This document shows positions 9,756 through 17,602 of a DNA stretch of 64,000 nt, piece after piece; positions within the stretch are counted from its first letter, which is position 1, and every line of letters starts with the position of its first letter. Source of the DNA: Clostridia bacterium (GTDB lineage: Bacteria > Bacillota > Limnochordia > DTU080 > RSA5). The notes beneath the pieces are model-generated. The model had not been told where the DNA came from and made no database searches. It worked only from the letters and a program-made list of their open reading frames with translations. Where the stretch lies: positions 1-64,000 of the forward strand of contig PKEX01000003.1 in assembly GCA_002919235.1 (NCBI GenBank). Reading direction: 5' to 3'. The position numbers and the translations under genes were made by a program.

Positions 9756-9784
9756 AGTATATCGCATGGCAGCTCAGGTGTGAA
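9756..9784 (-). promoter_or_regulatory. Sigma-A promoter for the glmS ribozyme/glmS transcript
   Basis: On the minus strand, TTCACA (9779-9784) and TATACT (9756-9761) are separated by exactly 17 bp. Transcription would start near 9748, about 140 nt before the ribozyme cleavage site. Confidence 0.75.
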
Positions 9785-9914
9785 AGAGGGTAGATCACGG
9801 CAAGGGCCGCCGCCCCGGCGGGGAAAGAGCGCCCGCGACGGCAGGACCGGAAGGCCGCGGGGTGAAAGTGGATGCCCGGTGCCAGATACTGCCGTCCTCA
9901 GGAGGTAGGTTCCC

Positions 9915-10643
9915 ATGAAGGCAGCGATCTTCGGCGACATCCACGGCAACGCCGCCGCGCTCCGGGCGGTTTTCGACGACATGGATCGGATCGGCGTCGA
10001 TTACGCGGTGTGCACCGGCGACATCGCCTTCCGCGGCCCGGCGCCCCTGGAGTCGCTCTCGCTTCTCCTGGAACGAGGCTGCGACGGGTTCGTGGTGGGC
10101 AACACCGACCAGTGGCTCTACCAGGGCTTTCCCGAAGGCTTTTCCCCGCCTCCCGAGCGGTTGGAGCAGCTCCGCACCTTCCGGGAGTGGGCCTTGGAGC
10201 GGCTCGGCGCTTCGGATCTGGCCACCTTGCGCTCCTTCGCCTTTTCGCACCGTTTTTCCCTAGGCCCCCACACGGTGCTGGTGGTCCACTCGTCCCCCAA
10301 GTCGACGGAAGACTGGTACGACGCCGCCTCCTCCGACCAGGAGCTGCTCCCCCTGTTCGAGGGGGCCGGTGCCTGCGACATCCTGGTCTACGGCCACATA
10401 CACACGCCGTTCGTCCGGCGGATCCACCGCCGCTGGCTCATGAACACGGGGAGCGTGGGAAACCCCGTCGACGGGGACTACCGGGCCAGCTACCTGCTGT
10501 TGGAGGCGGACCGGAACGGGCTCCACGTGCAAATCCGCCGGGTGGCGTACGACGTGGACGAAACCGCCCGCCTCGCGGCGGAGCGGGGCTTCCCCCTGGC
10601 AGAAGCGTACGCCCAAGCGCTGCGCACCGGCCACGGGCTCTAG
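9915..10643 (+). CDS. Metallophosphoesterase, calcineurin-like (YfcE/MJ0936-type)
   Basis: The two-metal phosphoesterase motifs appear in order: GDIHGN near residue 8, GDIAFRGP near residue 36, GNTD, VHSSP and the C-terminal GHIHTPF. The length of 242 aa fits the small-phosphodiesterase group, which hydrolyses phosphodiesters or phosphomonoesters. The ATG follows AGGAGGT at good spacing. It is transcribed divergently from glmS and ends before a strong bidirectional terminator. The true substrate cannot be deduced. Confidence 0.9.
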   Translation: MKAAIFGDIHGNAAALRAVFDDMDRIGVDYAVCTGDIAFRGPAPLESLSLLLERGCDGFVVGNTDQWLYQGFPEGFSPPPERLEQLRTFREWALERLGASDLATLRSFAFSHRFSLGPHTVLVVHSSPKSTEDWYDAASSDQELLPLFEGAGACDILVYGHIHTPFVRRIHRRWLMNTGSVGNPVDGDYRASYLLLEADRNGLHVQIRRVAYDVDETARLAAERGFPLAEAYAQALRTGHGL

Positions 10644-10662
10644 ACGCTCCCACCGCCGCGCG

Positions 10663-10694
10663 AAAGCCCCGCGCCCGTCAGGGCGCGGGGCTTT
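10663..10694. terminator. Bidirectional terminator
   Basis: A perfect 14-bp stem, AAAGCCCCGCGCCC (10663-10676) with its complement (10681-10694), surrounds a 4-nt loop. It is flanked by A and T residues on both sides and lies between the convergent phosphoesterase and beta-barrel genes. Confidence 0.85.
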
Positions 10695-10718
10695 GTGCGC
10701 CGTTCCCTTCGGCAGGGG

Positions 10719-11381
10719 TCAGAAGGTGTATACCACCCCGGCGAACAGGCCGCCGGTGTCGAAGCTGTCGCCGGTCTCAAGGTCTACCTTCAGCGTGCGG
10801 TAGCCGGCTTCGAGGCTCAGGTTGGGCCGGAGCGCGTACGCGGCCCGCAGCCAAAGGCCCCACAGGGTGCCGGTGTCCGCCGGGAGGTGCTCGATCCGGA
10901 CGGCGGGGACGACGTAGACCTTGCCGCCGACCCGGACCCTTTCGTGCACCGGGTAGTCGGCGAACGCGCCCACCGCCACGCCCCCGGCCCACCGGTCATC
11001 GCCCAGCTCGTCGGAGTAGCCGTAGGAAGCCCAGCCGGCGCCCACCGCCAGGTAAGGCAGCACCTGGTATCCCGCGAGCAGGTCGACGACCTGGACCGTG
11101 TGCTCCAGGGAAAATTCCGTCCCGGAGGCGTCCGTAAAGGACTTAGGCGCGAACGACGCGTACGAGCCGCTCAACGCGACGGGGTAGTTCTTGAGCGAGA
11201 CCAGGCCGGAAATCTGGTAGCCGGCGGCGCCGCTGGTCTCATCCGAAACGCTCCGCTGCTGGCCGGAATAGACGCCCACGCCCAGCTCCACCCGGGCCGC
11301 CGCGCTCACCTCCGCTTCCTGGGCCAGTGCCCCGGCGGAAAGCAGCAGCACCCACGCCAGTGCCATCGACAAGAGACGCAT
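10719..11381 (-). CDS. Secreted outer-membrane-type beta-barrel protein (220 aa)
   Basis: The start at 11381 is set by a GGTGGAG site and by a clean signal peptide (MRLLSMALAWVLLLSAGALAQ) with an Ala-Gln cleavage region. The mature part consists of about eight amphipathic strands of alternating residues (YQISGLVSLKNYPVALSG, YLAVGAGWASYGY, LWLRAAYALRPNLSLEAGY), and the last residues are GVVYTF. A C-terminal aromatic residue is the classic BamA recognition signal of outer-membrane barrels. The size suggests an 8-strand OmpW/OmpX-like barrel. This is unexpected beside sporulation genes unless the organism has an outer membrane. No ligand or transport role can be assigned. Confidence 0.68.
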   Translation of the reverse strand: MRLLSMALAWVLLLSAGALAQEAEVSAAARVELGVGVYSGQQRSVSDETSGAAGYQISGLVSLKNYPVALSGSYASFAPKSFTDASGTEFSLEHTVQVVDLLAGYQVLPYLAVGAGWASYGYSDELGDDRWAGGVAVGAFADYPVHERVRVGGKVYVVPAVRIEHLPADTGTLWGLWLRAAYALRPNLSLEAGYRTLKVDLETGDSFDTGGLFAGVVYTF

Positions 11382-11517
11382 GACTCCACCTCGCATTCCG
11401 TGGAATTTTGGCCGCAGCACCACACTGCCACCGCCAATGGCTGATGTATATGATCCAGATTACAGAAAGGGCAGAGTGTCCAGGGTACGGGCGGCGCTTT
11501 CCGGGCCCGGGGCGTTT

Positions 11518-12360
11518 TCAGGAGATCAGCAGGCGCACCAGGGACTGGACGTCTTCGGCCTTGGCCTTCTCACCCTCGCGGATGAAGACCTGGGCCAGGT
11601 TGGTCAGAATGCGGGCGATGATCTGCCGGACCGTGCACGGCCTCAGGTACTCCTCGATCACCGGGTAGCCCATGGCCTGGAGGAGCTCTTCGCAGTCTTC
11701 CCGGCTGAGGATGGCGCCTTCATTGAAGGGATCGATCCATAGGGTCTCGAAGGGGCTGTCGTACCGGACCAGGAAGTGGCCGGGCACCGCCACGCCGGAG
11801 ATGGGAAGGTCCAGCCGCTTTGCGATGAGGAGGTAGATGACCGAGAGCGTGATGGGGATGCCGGTGCGCCGCTCGATCACCCGGTGGATGTAGCTGTTCT
11901 CCGGGTCGTAAAAGCGCCGGTTGTCCGGGCGAAACCCCTCGACGGCGAAGAGGTGCTCGTTGATGACGTCGATGACGTCTTCCATGTACATCTCGTCCCG
12001 GAGGTTGCGGGCGATGTTGGCGGCGATCCGGTCGAGCTCGGCGGCGTAGACCGCCGGGTCCAGGTCGGGATACCCGTAGCGGGCCACGAGAAAGGCGCCC
12101 GTCTCCAGGTCCATCTCCCAGTCGGCCAGCGCGGCGTACCGGCGAAAGGCGTCCTTGAGCTCGCGGAAGCGGAGCTTCGCCACCAGCTGCCGGGCGCGGC
12201 CGCGCACCACGGGATCGGGCGACTGCGCCGCCTCGTTGAGGTACGGCAGCGCCGCCGGGCCCGCGGCCAAGAGGTGCTCCTCGATGAGCACCAGGTTCTT
12301 CTCCTCTTCGTCCAGGAGCCGGACCAACGCCCTGAGCTCTCCGTCGGTGAGTACCTTCAC
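11518..12360 (-). CDS. SirB1/transglutaminase-like family protein (280 aa)
   Basis: The central segment matches the SirB1-type transglutaminase-like fold: YIHRVIERRTGIPITLSVIYLLIA, then VPGHFLVRYD and IDPFNEGAILS. The N-terminal roughly 100 residues are helical and include a HEAT-like AALPYLNEAAQSPDPVVRGRA segment. Canonical transglutaminase Cys is replaced in this family (GIPITLSV), so catalysis is uncertain. The GTG start has AGGGGTG about 7 bp upstream. Function in the family is unclear. It stands alone between a beta-barrel gene and pfkA. Confidence 0.8.
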   Translation of the reverse strand: MKVLTDGELRALVRLLDEEEKNLVLIEEHLLAAGPAALPYLNEAAQSPDPVVRGRARQLVAKLRFRELKDAFRRYAALADWEMDLETGAFLVARYGYPDLDPAVYAAELDRIAANIARNLRDEMYMEDVIDVINEHLFAVEGFRPDNRRFYDPENSYIHRVIERRTGIPITLSVIYLLIAKRLDLPISGVAVPGHFLVRYDSPFETLWIDPFNEGAILSREDCEELLQAMGYPVIEEYLRPCTVRQIIARILTNLAQVFIREGEKAKAEDVQSLVRLLIS

Positions 12361-12559
12361 GTCACGACACCCCTAGCGCAAGAGGCCCGCCGTGCGGCTG
12401 CTCGCGCTTTCCCGCCTCACGCTCTTTAGCGCAAGTTGGTTCACCCTCCGGAGCACGTTTCCTTCTTCGAGGCGGCAAAATCCCGCAGGTGGATGCTGGA
12501 TTTCGCCGGGGCCGCCGGTGGCATCATCCTATGCGCCGGGCGGGGTCCGGCCATGGCAC

Positions 12560-12612
12560 ATGATTCCTGAGCCGGGCGGTCGGAGGTGGACCGCCGGATC
12601 AGGAAGAATCAT
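12560..12612 (+). other. Long leader hairpin just upstream of pfkA
   Basis: The 5' arm 12560-12581 pairs with the 3' arm 12589-12612 in blocks of 4, 7, 4 and 5 bp, separated by small bulges, around a 7-nt loop. It ends only a few bases before the pfkA ribosome site. No U tract follows, so it is more likely an mRNA-stabilising or protein-binding structure, or a DNA operator, than a terminator. The other 200 bp between 12361 and this point show nothing recognisable. Confidence 0.6.
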
Positions 12613-12632
12613 ACGGGAAGGGGTGAGAGAGT

Positions 12633-13718
12633 ATGAGACGACGCATCGGCATCCTGAGCGCCGGCGGCGACTGTCCCGGCATCAACGCGGTGATCCGAGC
12701 GGCCACGAAAGCGGCCCTCAGGAAAGGGTTCGAGGTGTACGGCTTTCTGGGAGGCTACGGCGGCCTGGTGGAAAAGGCGTACCGCGTCCTGGACGAAGCG
12801 GCCATCTCGGGCCTTCTGCACCGGGGCGGCACCGTGCTTGGCAGCAACAACCGCTACAACCCCATGCGCTATCCCGTCACCATCGACGGGCAGACGGTCT
12901 TTAAGGACTGCACCAAAGAGGCGATGGAGACCATCGAGGAGCTGGGGATCGAAGGGATCATCGCCATCGGCGGCGACGGCACGCTGGCGGTGACCAAGGA
13001 CATGGCCGCGTACGGCCTCAAAGCGGTGACGGTCCCCAAGACCATCGACAACGACCTCCACGACACCGACCAGACCTTCGGTTTTGACACCGCGGTCCAG
13101 ACCGCGACCGAAGCCCTCGACAAGCTGCATACCACCGCCGAGTCCCACCACCGGGTGATGGTGCTGGAGGTGATGGGGCGGAGCGCCGGCTGGATCGCCC
13201 TGATGAGCGGCGTCGCCGGCGGCGCGGACGTCATCCTCATCCCGGAGATCCCGTGGAACATCGACGCCGTCGCCCGCAAGATCCTGGACCGCAAGAAGAA
13301 CGGCAAGCCCTTCAGCATCGTGGTGGTGGCGGAGGGCACGCCCGACCCCGAGGGGAAACTGGTCATCCGCAAGCGTATCGAGGAGAGCCACGAACCCATC
13401 CGCCTGGGCGGCATCGGCCAGCTGGTGGGGGACCTCATCGAGGAGCGCACGGGCATCGAGACCCGGGTGACGGTGCTGGGCCACATCCAGCGAGGCGGCT
13501 CGCCCACGCCCTTCGACCGGGTGCTGGCCACCCGCCTGGGGGTGGAAGCGGCCGAGCGGGCCACCCGGGGCGAGTGGGGCGTCATGGTCTGCCTCCGCAA
13601 AGGGGAGATCGAGGCGATCCCCTTCGACCAGATCACCCCGGGCACCAAGCACGTTCCCCCCGACCATCACCTGGTCCTGGCGGCCAAGGCCTGCGGCATC
13701 AGCTTCGGAGACGAGTAG
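12633..13718 (+). CDS. pfkA: 6-phosphofructokinase (ATP-type with K124)
   Basis: The enzyme phosphorylates fructose-6-phosphate at the committed step of glycolysis. Visible motifs are SAGGDCPGINAVIR (phosphate loop), IAIGGDGTLA, PKTIDNDLHDTD with the catalytic Asp, VMGRSAGWIAL and GHIQRGGSPTPFDR. Gly at the GGDGT position points to ATP as donor, while Lys in PKTIDND is the residue seen in pyrophosphate-dependent and mixed group III enzymes. The length of 361 aa fits that group rather than the 320-aa Bacillus type. The ATG follows AAGGGGTGAG. A short-loop FtsH paralogue lies 82 bp downstream on the same strand. Confidence 0.95.
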   Translation: MRRRIGILSAGGDCPGINAVIRAATKAALRKGFEVYGFLGGYGGLVEKAYRVLDEAAISGLLHRGGTVLGSNNRYNPMRYPVTIDGQTVFKDCTKEAMETIEELGIEGIIAIGGDGTLAVTKDMAAYGLKAVTVPKTIDNDLHDTDQTFGFDTAVQTATEALDKLHTTAESHHRVMVLEVMGRSAGWIALMSGVAGGADVILIPEIPWNIDAVARKILDRKKNGKPFSIVVVAEGTPDPEGKLVIRKRIEESHEPIRLGGIGQLVGDLIEERTGIETRVTVLGHIQRGGSPTPFDRVLATRLGVEAAERATRGEWGVMVCLRKGEIEAIPFDQITPGTKHVPPDHHLVLAAKACGISFGDE

Positions 13719-13753
13719 GGCCCCCGGGCCTTTCGGCGACCCGCAACGGAAGG

Positions 13754-13779
13754 AGGAGGCGCCGGCAACGGCGCCTCCT
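13754..13779 (+). other. GNRA-capped hairpin between pfkA and the FtsH paralogue
   Basis: A perfect 11-bp stem (AGGAGGCGCCG with its complement) is closed by a GCAA tetraloop. There is no U tract, so it may be a processing or stability element rather than a terminator. It ends 21 bp before the next start codon. Confidence 0.6.
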
Positions 13780-13800
13780 GGCACAAAGGAGTGATCAAGC

Positions 13801-15558
13801 GTGAGCGAGACCCAGAGCGCGCTCGGGAGCGAGCGAGCCCCTGACGGGCGGATCCGCCGTCGGCGCCGGCTCCGCTTCCGCTTGAGGTACCTCCTGATCG
13901 CGGGCTTTCTGATCTGGTACGGCTGGAACTACTACCAATCGCCGCCTCTCGTCTTGGCCTACACCCTGCAAGCCATCCAGTCCCTCATCGTGATTGCAAT
14001 TTACATTTCCATTTCGCTGCTCCACTTCGTCGCGCTCTTCTGGTTCCTGGGCCGGGGACGGACGTACTGGATCGATCCCGGCGAGACGGGGCTCACCTTT
14101 GACGACTACAAAGGAAACGACGAGGTCCTGGAGGTCGCAAAGCGCATCGTCACCCTGCTCAAGGGCGTGAAAAAGTTCAAAGAGATGGGCGGGGAGGTGT
14201 CCAAAGGCCTGCTTCTCGTGGGCCCGCCGGGCACCGGCAAGTCGTACCTGGCGCAGGTCATCGCCAACGAGGCCGGCCTGCCCTTCGCCTACTGCTCCGC
14301 GCCGTCGTTTCAAAACATGTTCTTCGGCGTGAGCAACCTGCGGGTGATGATGCTGTATCGCAAGGCTCGCAAGAAGGCCTTGGAGCACGGCGCCTGCATC
14401 GTCTTCATCGACGAGATCGACGCAATCGGCGTCACCCGGGGCGGGACGGGCACGTTCTTCGGCGCCGGGCTGGGCCTCCTCAACGAGCTCCTCCTCCAGC
14501 TGGACCCGCCCAAGCTGGAGCACCGCCTGTGGGCCAAGATTCTCCGGCGCCTGGGCTTTCGGCCCAAGCCCGGCCCGCAGCCGGTGGTCTTCACCATCGC
14601 CGCGACCAACCTGCCGGAAGCCTTGGACAAGGCGCTCACCCGGCCGGGCCGCTTCGACCGGCAGATCACCGTCGACCCGCCTGACAACGAGGGCCGAATC
14701 GAAGTGATCCGCTACTACCTGAGCAAGGTGAAGCACAGTCCCACCATCAACGTAAAGCAGCTGGCCGCCGAGATGGTGGGCGACACCCCGGCCAAGATCA
14801 AGCACATCATCAACGAGGCCGTCATCAAGGCCCACTTCGACGGGCGGGACGAGATCACGTACGAAGACATCGCCTACGCCCGGGACGTGCACGAGTGGGG
14901 CTTGCGCCAGCCCATCCGGGACATGCTGCCCGAGGAGCGCCGGCGCATCGCCTATCACGAGGCGGGGCACACCGTGGCCCAAATGCGGCTCCTCCCCCAC
15001 CACCGGGTGGTGAAGGCCACCATCGTCCGGCACGGGCGGGCCTACGGCTTTGCCGCCGCCCGGCCCGTGGTGGAGCAGCACATCCGCTCGGACCAGGAGA
15101 TCCTGGCGCACATCCAGGTCAACCTGGCGTCGCGCGCTGCGGAGGAGCTCTTTCTCAACACCAAGCTGGTGGGCGTCGCCGGCGACCTGGCCAACGCCAC
15201 GCAGCTGGCCCTGCACTACATCGGCACGTGGGGGATGGCCGGAACGCTCTATTCCTACGCGGCGTTCGGCGACAACAAGCCCGACCGGGAGCTCCGGCAG
15301 CGGATCAACGAGCTCCTGGACGAGCAGCTCCGCCGCGTCAAGGAAGTGCTTAAAGAAGAGGAAGAGCTGGTGCACGCGATCGCCCGGGAGCTCTTGGCCC
15401 GGGAGGAGCTGTACGGCGACGACCTGGAGGAGTTGGCCAAGCGGTACGGGCGGGGGCCCTTCCCCTTCCTCCAGGAACGCCGCACGCTGGGAGATCACAC
15501 CGAAGTGGCCGCCGCTCAGGACGCCCCTGCCGCGGTGGCGGGCGGCGACCCTGCCTGA
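13801..15558 (+). CDS. FtsH-like AAA+ membrane zinc protease, short-loop paralogue
   Basis: Two closely spaced membrane segments (about residues 29-45 and 53-82) are separated by only a few residues. The roughly 70-residue extracytoplasmic domain of canonical FtsH is therefore missing. The AAA+ module has Walker A GPPGTGKS, Walker B IVFIDEID and second region of homology ATNLPEALDKALTRPGRFDRQ. The M41 protease domain has YHEAGHTVAQ and a downstream Asp in VAGDLANATQ as probable third zinc ligand. All catalytic residues appear intact, so it should degrade membrane or cytosolic proteins. The GTG start has AAGGAGTG upstream. A full-length ftsH lies at 27811-29775, so this is a second, diverged copy. 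Confidence 0.88.
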   Translation: MSETQSALGSERAPDGRIRRRRRLRFRLRYLLIAGFLIWYGWNYYQSPPLVLAYTLQAIQSLIVIAIYISISLLHFVALFWFLGRGRTYWIDPGETGLTFDDYKGNDEVLEVAKRIVTLLKGVKKFKEMGGEVSKGLLLVGPPGTGKSYLAQVIANEAGLPFAYCSAPSFQNMFFGVSNLRVMMLYRKARKKALEHGACIVFIDEIDAIGVTRGGTGTFFGAGLGLLNELLLQLDPPKLEHRLWAKILRRLGFRPKPGPQPVVFTIAATNLPEALDKALTRPGRFDRQITVDPPDNEGRIEVIRYYLSKVKHSPTINVKQLAAEMVGDTPAKIKHIINEAVIKAHFDGRDEITYEDIAYARDVHEWGLRQPIRDMLPEERRRIAYHEAGHTVAQMRLLPHHRVVKATIVRHGRAYGFAAARPVVEQHIRSDQEILAHIQVNLASRAAEELFLNTKLVGVAGDLANATQLALHYIGTWGMAGTLYSYAAFGDNKPDRELRQRINELLDEQLRRVKEVLKEEEELVHAIARELLAREELYGDDLEELAKRYGRGPFPFLQERRTLGDHTEVAAAQDAPAAVAGGDPA

Positions 15559-15580
15559 GCGGGAGCGAAGCAGCCCACAA

Positions 15581-15632
15581 CGGCGATCTCCCCTGGCAGG
15601 CTCACACGGTGACGCCGCAGGGGAGATCGCCG
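15581..15632. other. 15-bp perfect inverted repeat between convergent genes
   Basis: CGGCGATCTCCCCTG (15581-15595) is repeated in inverted form at 15618-15632 with a 22-nt spacer. It sits between the FtsH paralogue and the convergent 92-aa gene. It could act as a terminator hairpin on either strand but lacks U tracts. Confidence 0.65.
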
Positions 15633-15657
15633 CGCGCGTGGTGCGATTCGACGGTAC

Positions 15658-15936
15658 TCATTCGCCGATGTAGACCACCTTTTCCACGTAGTCGGCCGAG
15701 AGCGGCCACGTGTGAGGCAGCCCGTACTTGATGCAGATGGTCTCCCACCAGTTGGCCTTCTTCTCCGCGAGCTCCTTGGCCAAAGTGAGCGTGATGTGGG
15801 AGAGCCGGGCCGCTTCATACATGATCGAAATCTCGCGAAACTCCTGGGCTTCCTCGTCGGTCAGCGTCGCGACGACGGTGCCCGGTGCGGGTTTCGATGC
15901 CTCGACGTTGTCGCGGATCCGCATCATCGCCATCAT
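15658..15936 (-). CDS. Hypothetical protein (92 aa), soluble, helical
   Basis: The sequence is acidic and helical (TLTDEEAQEFREISIMYEAARLSH, then KELAEKKANWWETICIKYGL), ending in VEKVVYIGE. No membrane segment, signal peptide or known motif is visible. A good GAGGTGAAGGG site precedes a run of ATG codons (MMAMMRIRD), so the exact Met is uncertain by one or four residues. It stands alone and is convergent with the FtsH paralogue. Coding is supported by the ribosome site and the balanced composition. The function is unknown. Confidence 0.7.
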   Translation of the reverse strand: MMAMMRIRDNVEASKPAPGTVVATLTDEEAQEFREISIMYEAARLSHITLTLAKELAEKKANWWETICIKYGLPHTWPLSADYVEKVVYIGE

Positions 15937-16006
15937 CCCTTCACCTCAATTCGAGATTATATCACGGATTCCCACACCGGGGCAGGCGCGCCTTGGGGCA
16001 GAAGCC

Positions 16007-16040
16007 CGCAGCGCGAGCCCCGGGCGGGGCTCGCGCTGCG
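16007..16040. other. 15-bp perfect hairpin upstream of the histidinol-phosphatase gene
   Basis: CGCAGCGCGAGCCCC (16007-16021) pairs with its exact complement (16026-16040) around a 4-nt loop, ending 21 bp before the start codon at 16062. The stretch GTGCTAAAAT (16046-16055) just after it resembles an extended -10 box. The hairpin could be an operator or an upstream terminator. Confidence 0.65.
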
Positions 16041-16061
16041 CGGATGTGCTAAAATGAAGGC

Positions 16062-16916
16062 ATGATTCTCGATTACCACATGCATCTCGAAGCCGACGAC
16101 CACGGAGAGCGGTGCCGCTTCACCCCGGAGCGGATCCGCTTGTACGCAGAACACGCCCGGGTCCAAGGGGCCCGGGAAATCGGCATCTCCGAGCACTGCA
16201 ACCGCTTTGCGGAGTTTCGCCCCGTCATGGAGGACGTGTTGAGCCAGGCCGAAGGAGAGGAGCTTGAGGCCTGGTACCGGCTGTCCTTTCGGGAGAGCTT
16301 GGACGCGTACGTCGAGGCGGTTCTGAGGGCCAAAGCGGAAGGGCTGCCGGTCAAGCTCTCCATCGAAGTGGATTACATTCCCGGCAAGGAAAAGGTGACC
16401 CGCGAGATCCTGGCCCGGTATCCTTTCGACTACGTCATCGGCTCGGTCCACTTCATCGGGACCTGGGGCATCGACGTCTCACCCGAGATCGGCTGGCCCG
16501 AAGCCGACGTCGACCGGGCATACCAGGAGTACTTCCGCCTGTTGGAGCAGGCGGCCCGCTCCGGGCTGTTCGACATCCTGGCCCATCCGGATCTCGTCAA
16601 GAAGTTTGGCCACCGCCCCTCCTACCCCCTGGACGAGCTTTACGACGCCGTCGCCCGGGCGGCGAAAGAGAGCGGCGCCGCGGCCGAGATCAGCTCGGCC
16701 GGGCTCTACAAGCCCGTGGGCGAGCTCTATCCCGCCCCGGGCCTTCTGGAGCGGTTCTTCGACCGCGGCGTCCCGGTGACGCTGGGCTCCGACGCGCACG
16801 CACCGGAGCACGCCGGGCGGGGGCTCCACCGCGCCGCAAAGGCGGCGGCCGAGGCCGGCTACCGCACCGTCACCCGCTTTGACGGCCGCCGGCCCACCCA
16901 GGTGGAGCTGGGCTAG
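16062..16916 (+). CDS. Histidinol-phosphatase, PHP family (HisK/HisJ type)
   Basis: PHP-domain metal-binding motifs are visible: DYHMHLEADDHG at the start, GISEHCNRF, then SIEVDYIPG, GSVHFIG and the C-terminal LGSDAHAPEHAG. This family removes phosphate from histidinol phosphate in histidine synthesis. Length 284 aa is typical. No other his gene lies in the window, so other phosphoesters remain possible. Only a weak AAGG precedes the ATG, and a possible -10 box lies very close, so the transcript may be nearly leaderless. It is convergent with the YhcN-like gene. Confidence 0.88.
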   Translation: MILDYHMHLEADDHGERCRFTPERIRLYAEHARVQGAREIGISEHCNRFAEFRPVMEDVLSQAEGEELEAWYRLSFRESLDAYVEAVLRAKAEGLPVKLSIEVDYIPGKEKVTREILARYPFDYVIGSVHFIGTWGIDVSPEIGWPEADVDRAYQEYFRLLEQAARSGLFDILAHPDLVKKFGHRPSYPLDELYDAVARAAKESGAAAEISSAGLYKPVGELYPAPGLLERFFDRGVPVTLGSDAHAPEHAGRGLHRAAKAAAEAGYRTVTRFDGRRPTQVELG

Positions 16917-16922
16917 CGGCCG

Positions 16923-17408
16923 TTACTGGTGCATCCGGGCCTTCATCCGGCCGGCCAGCTCCTCCAGCTCCGCCCGGTAGTCCGACTCCGGGCGGCCAGC
17001 GGCCAGCTCCCGGCTGATCTCCCGGATGCGGCCGGCCACGCCGGGATCCGTGGAGGCAAAGGCCTGGTCGATCTTGTCGACCCGGCTGACGATCTGCTCC
17101 GTGACGGTCCGCTCGATGCGCTCGGCCCGCTCCTGGTCCACTCCCGGGCCCAGCTCCACGCCGACGTACGCCGTCCGGTCGACCACCGCGACCCACGCCC
17201 GCTCGACGCCGTTGATCTGCTCGACCACTTGCTGCGCGTGCTCCTCCTGGGCTCGCCGGTCCCCTTCTTCGTGGACCGGATCCCGGCGCAGTTGAACCAG
17301 GCGGGGCCCTTCTTGCCCTCCCGGCTCCCGCGAGCCCGGCATCGCCGCCATGGCGGCGACCAGCGCCAGTGCGCCGGCGGCGAGGACCCAAAGCCACCTG
17401 CGACCCAT
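16923..17408 (-). CDS. YhcN/YlaJ-family sporulation protein
   Basis: The protein has an N-terminal hydrophobic signal (WLWVLAAGALALVAAMAA) and a YhcN/YlaJ-type domain with GVERAWVAVVDRTAYVGVELG and repeated amphipathic helices. In Bacillus this family includes spore-associated lipoproteins. Here no lipobox Cys follows the signal, so the protein is either secreted or membrane-anchored. The ATG follows GAGGAGGTG. It is transcribed divergently from the spermidine-synthase-like gene. Together with spoIIE it supports endospore formation. Confidence 0.8.
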   Translation of the reverse strand: MGRRWLWVLAAGALALVAAMAAMPGSREPGGQEGPRLVQLRRDPVHEEGDRRAQEEHAQQVVEQINGVERAWVAVVDRTAYVGVELGPGVDQERAERIERTVTEQIVSRVDKIDQAFASTDPGVAGRIREISRELAAGRPESDYRAELEELAGRMKARMHQ

Positions 17409-17602
17409 CCCGGCACCTCCTCACGGGGCAGCCATGCCCGGTGACGCCGGCCGCCCCCCGATTGAGGGTGCCCCAAATCCCGGCGGTCTACGCCGCAAGG
17501 GCGCAAGGAAACGGCGAGAACCGCCGAGAACTGGAAATGTCGTCCGAAACCTGCCCGAAGGCCTGCGGCGAGGCGGCGGATCGCCCCCGGGAGGGAAGCA
17601 GC

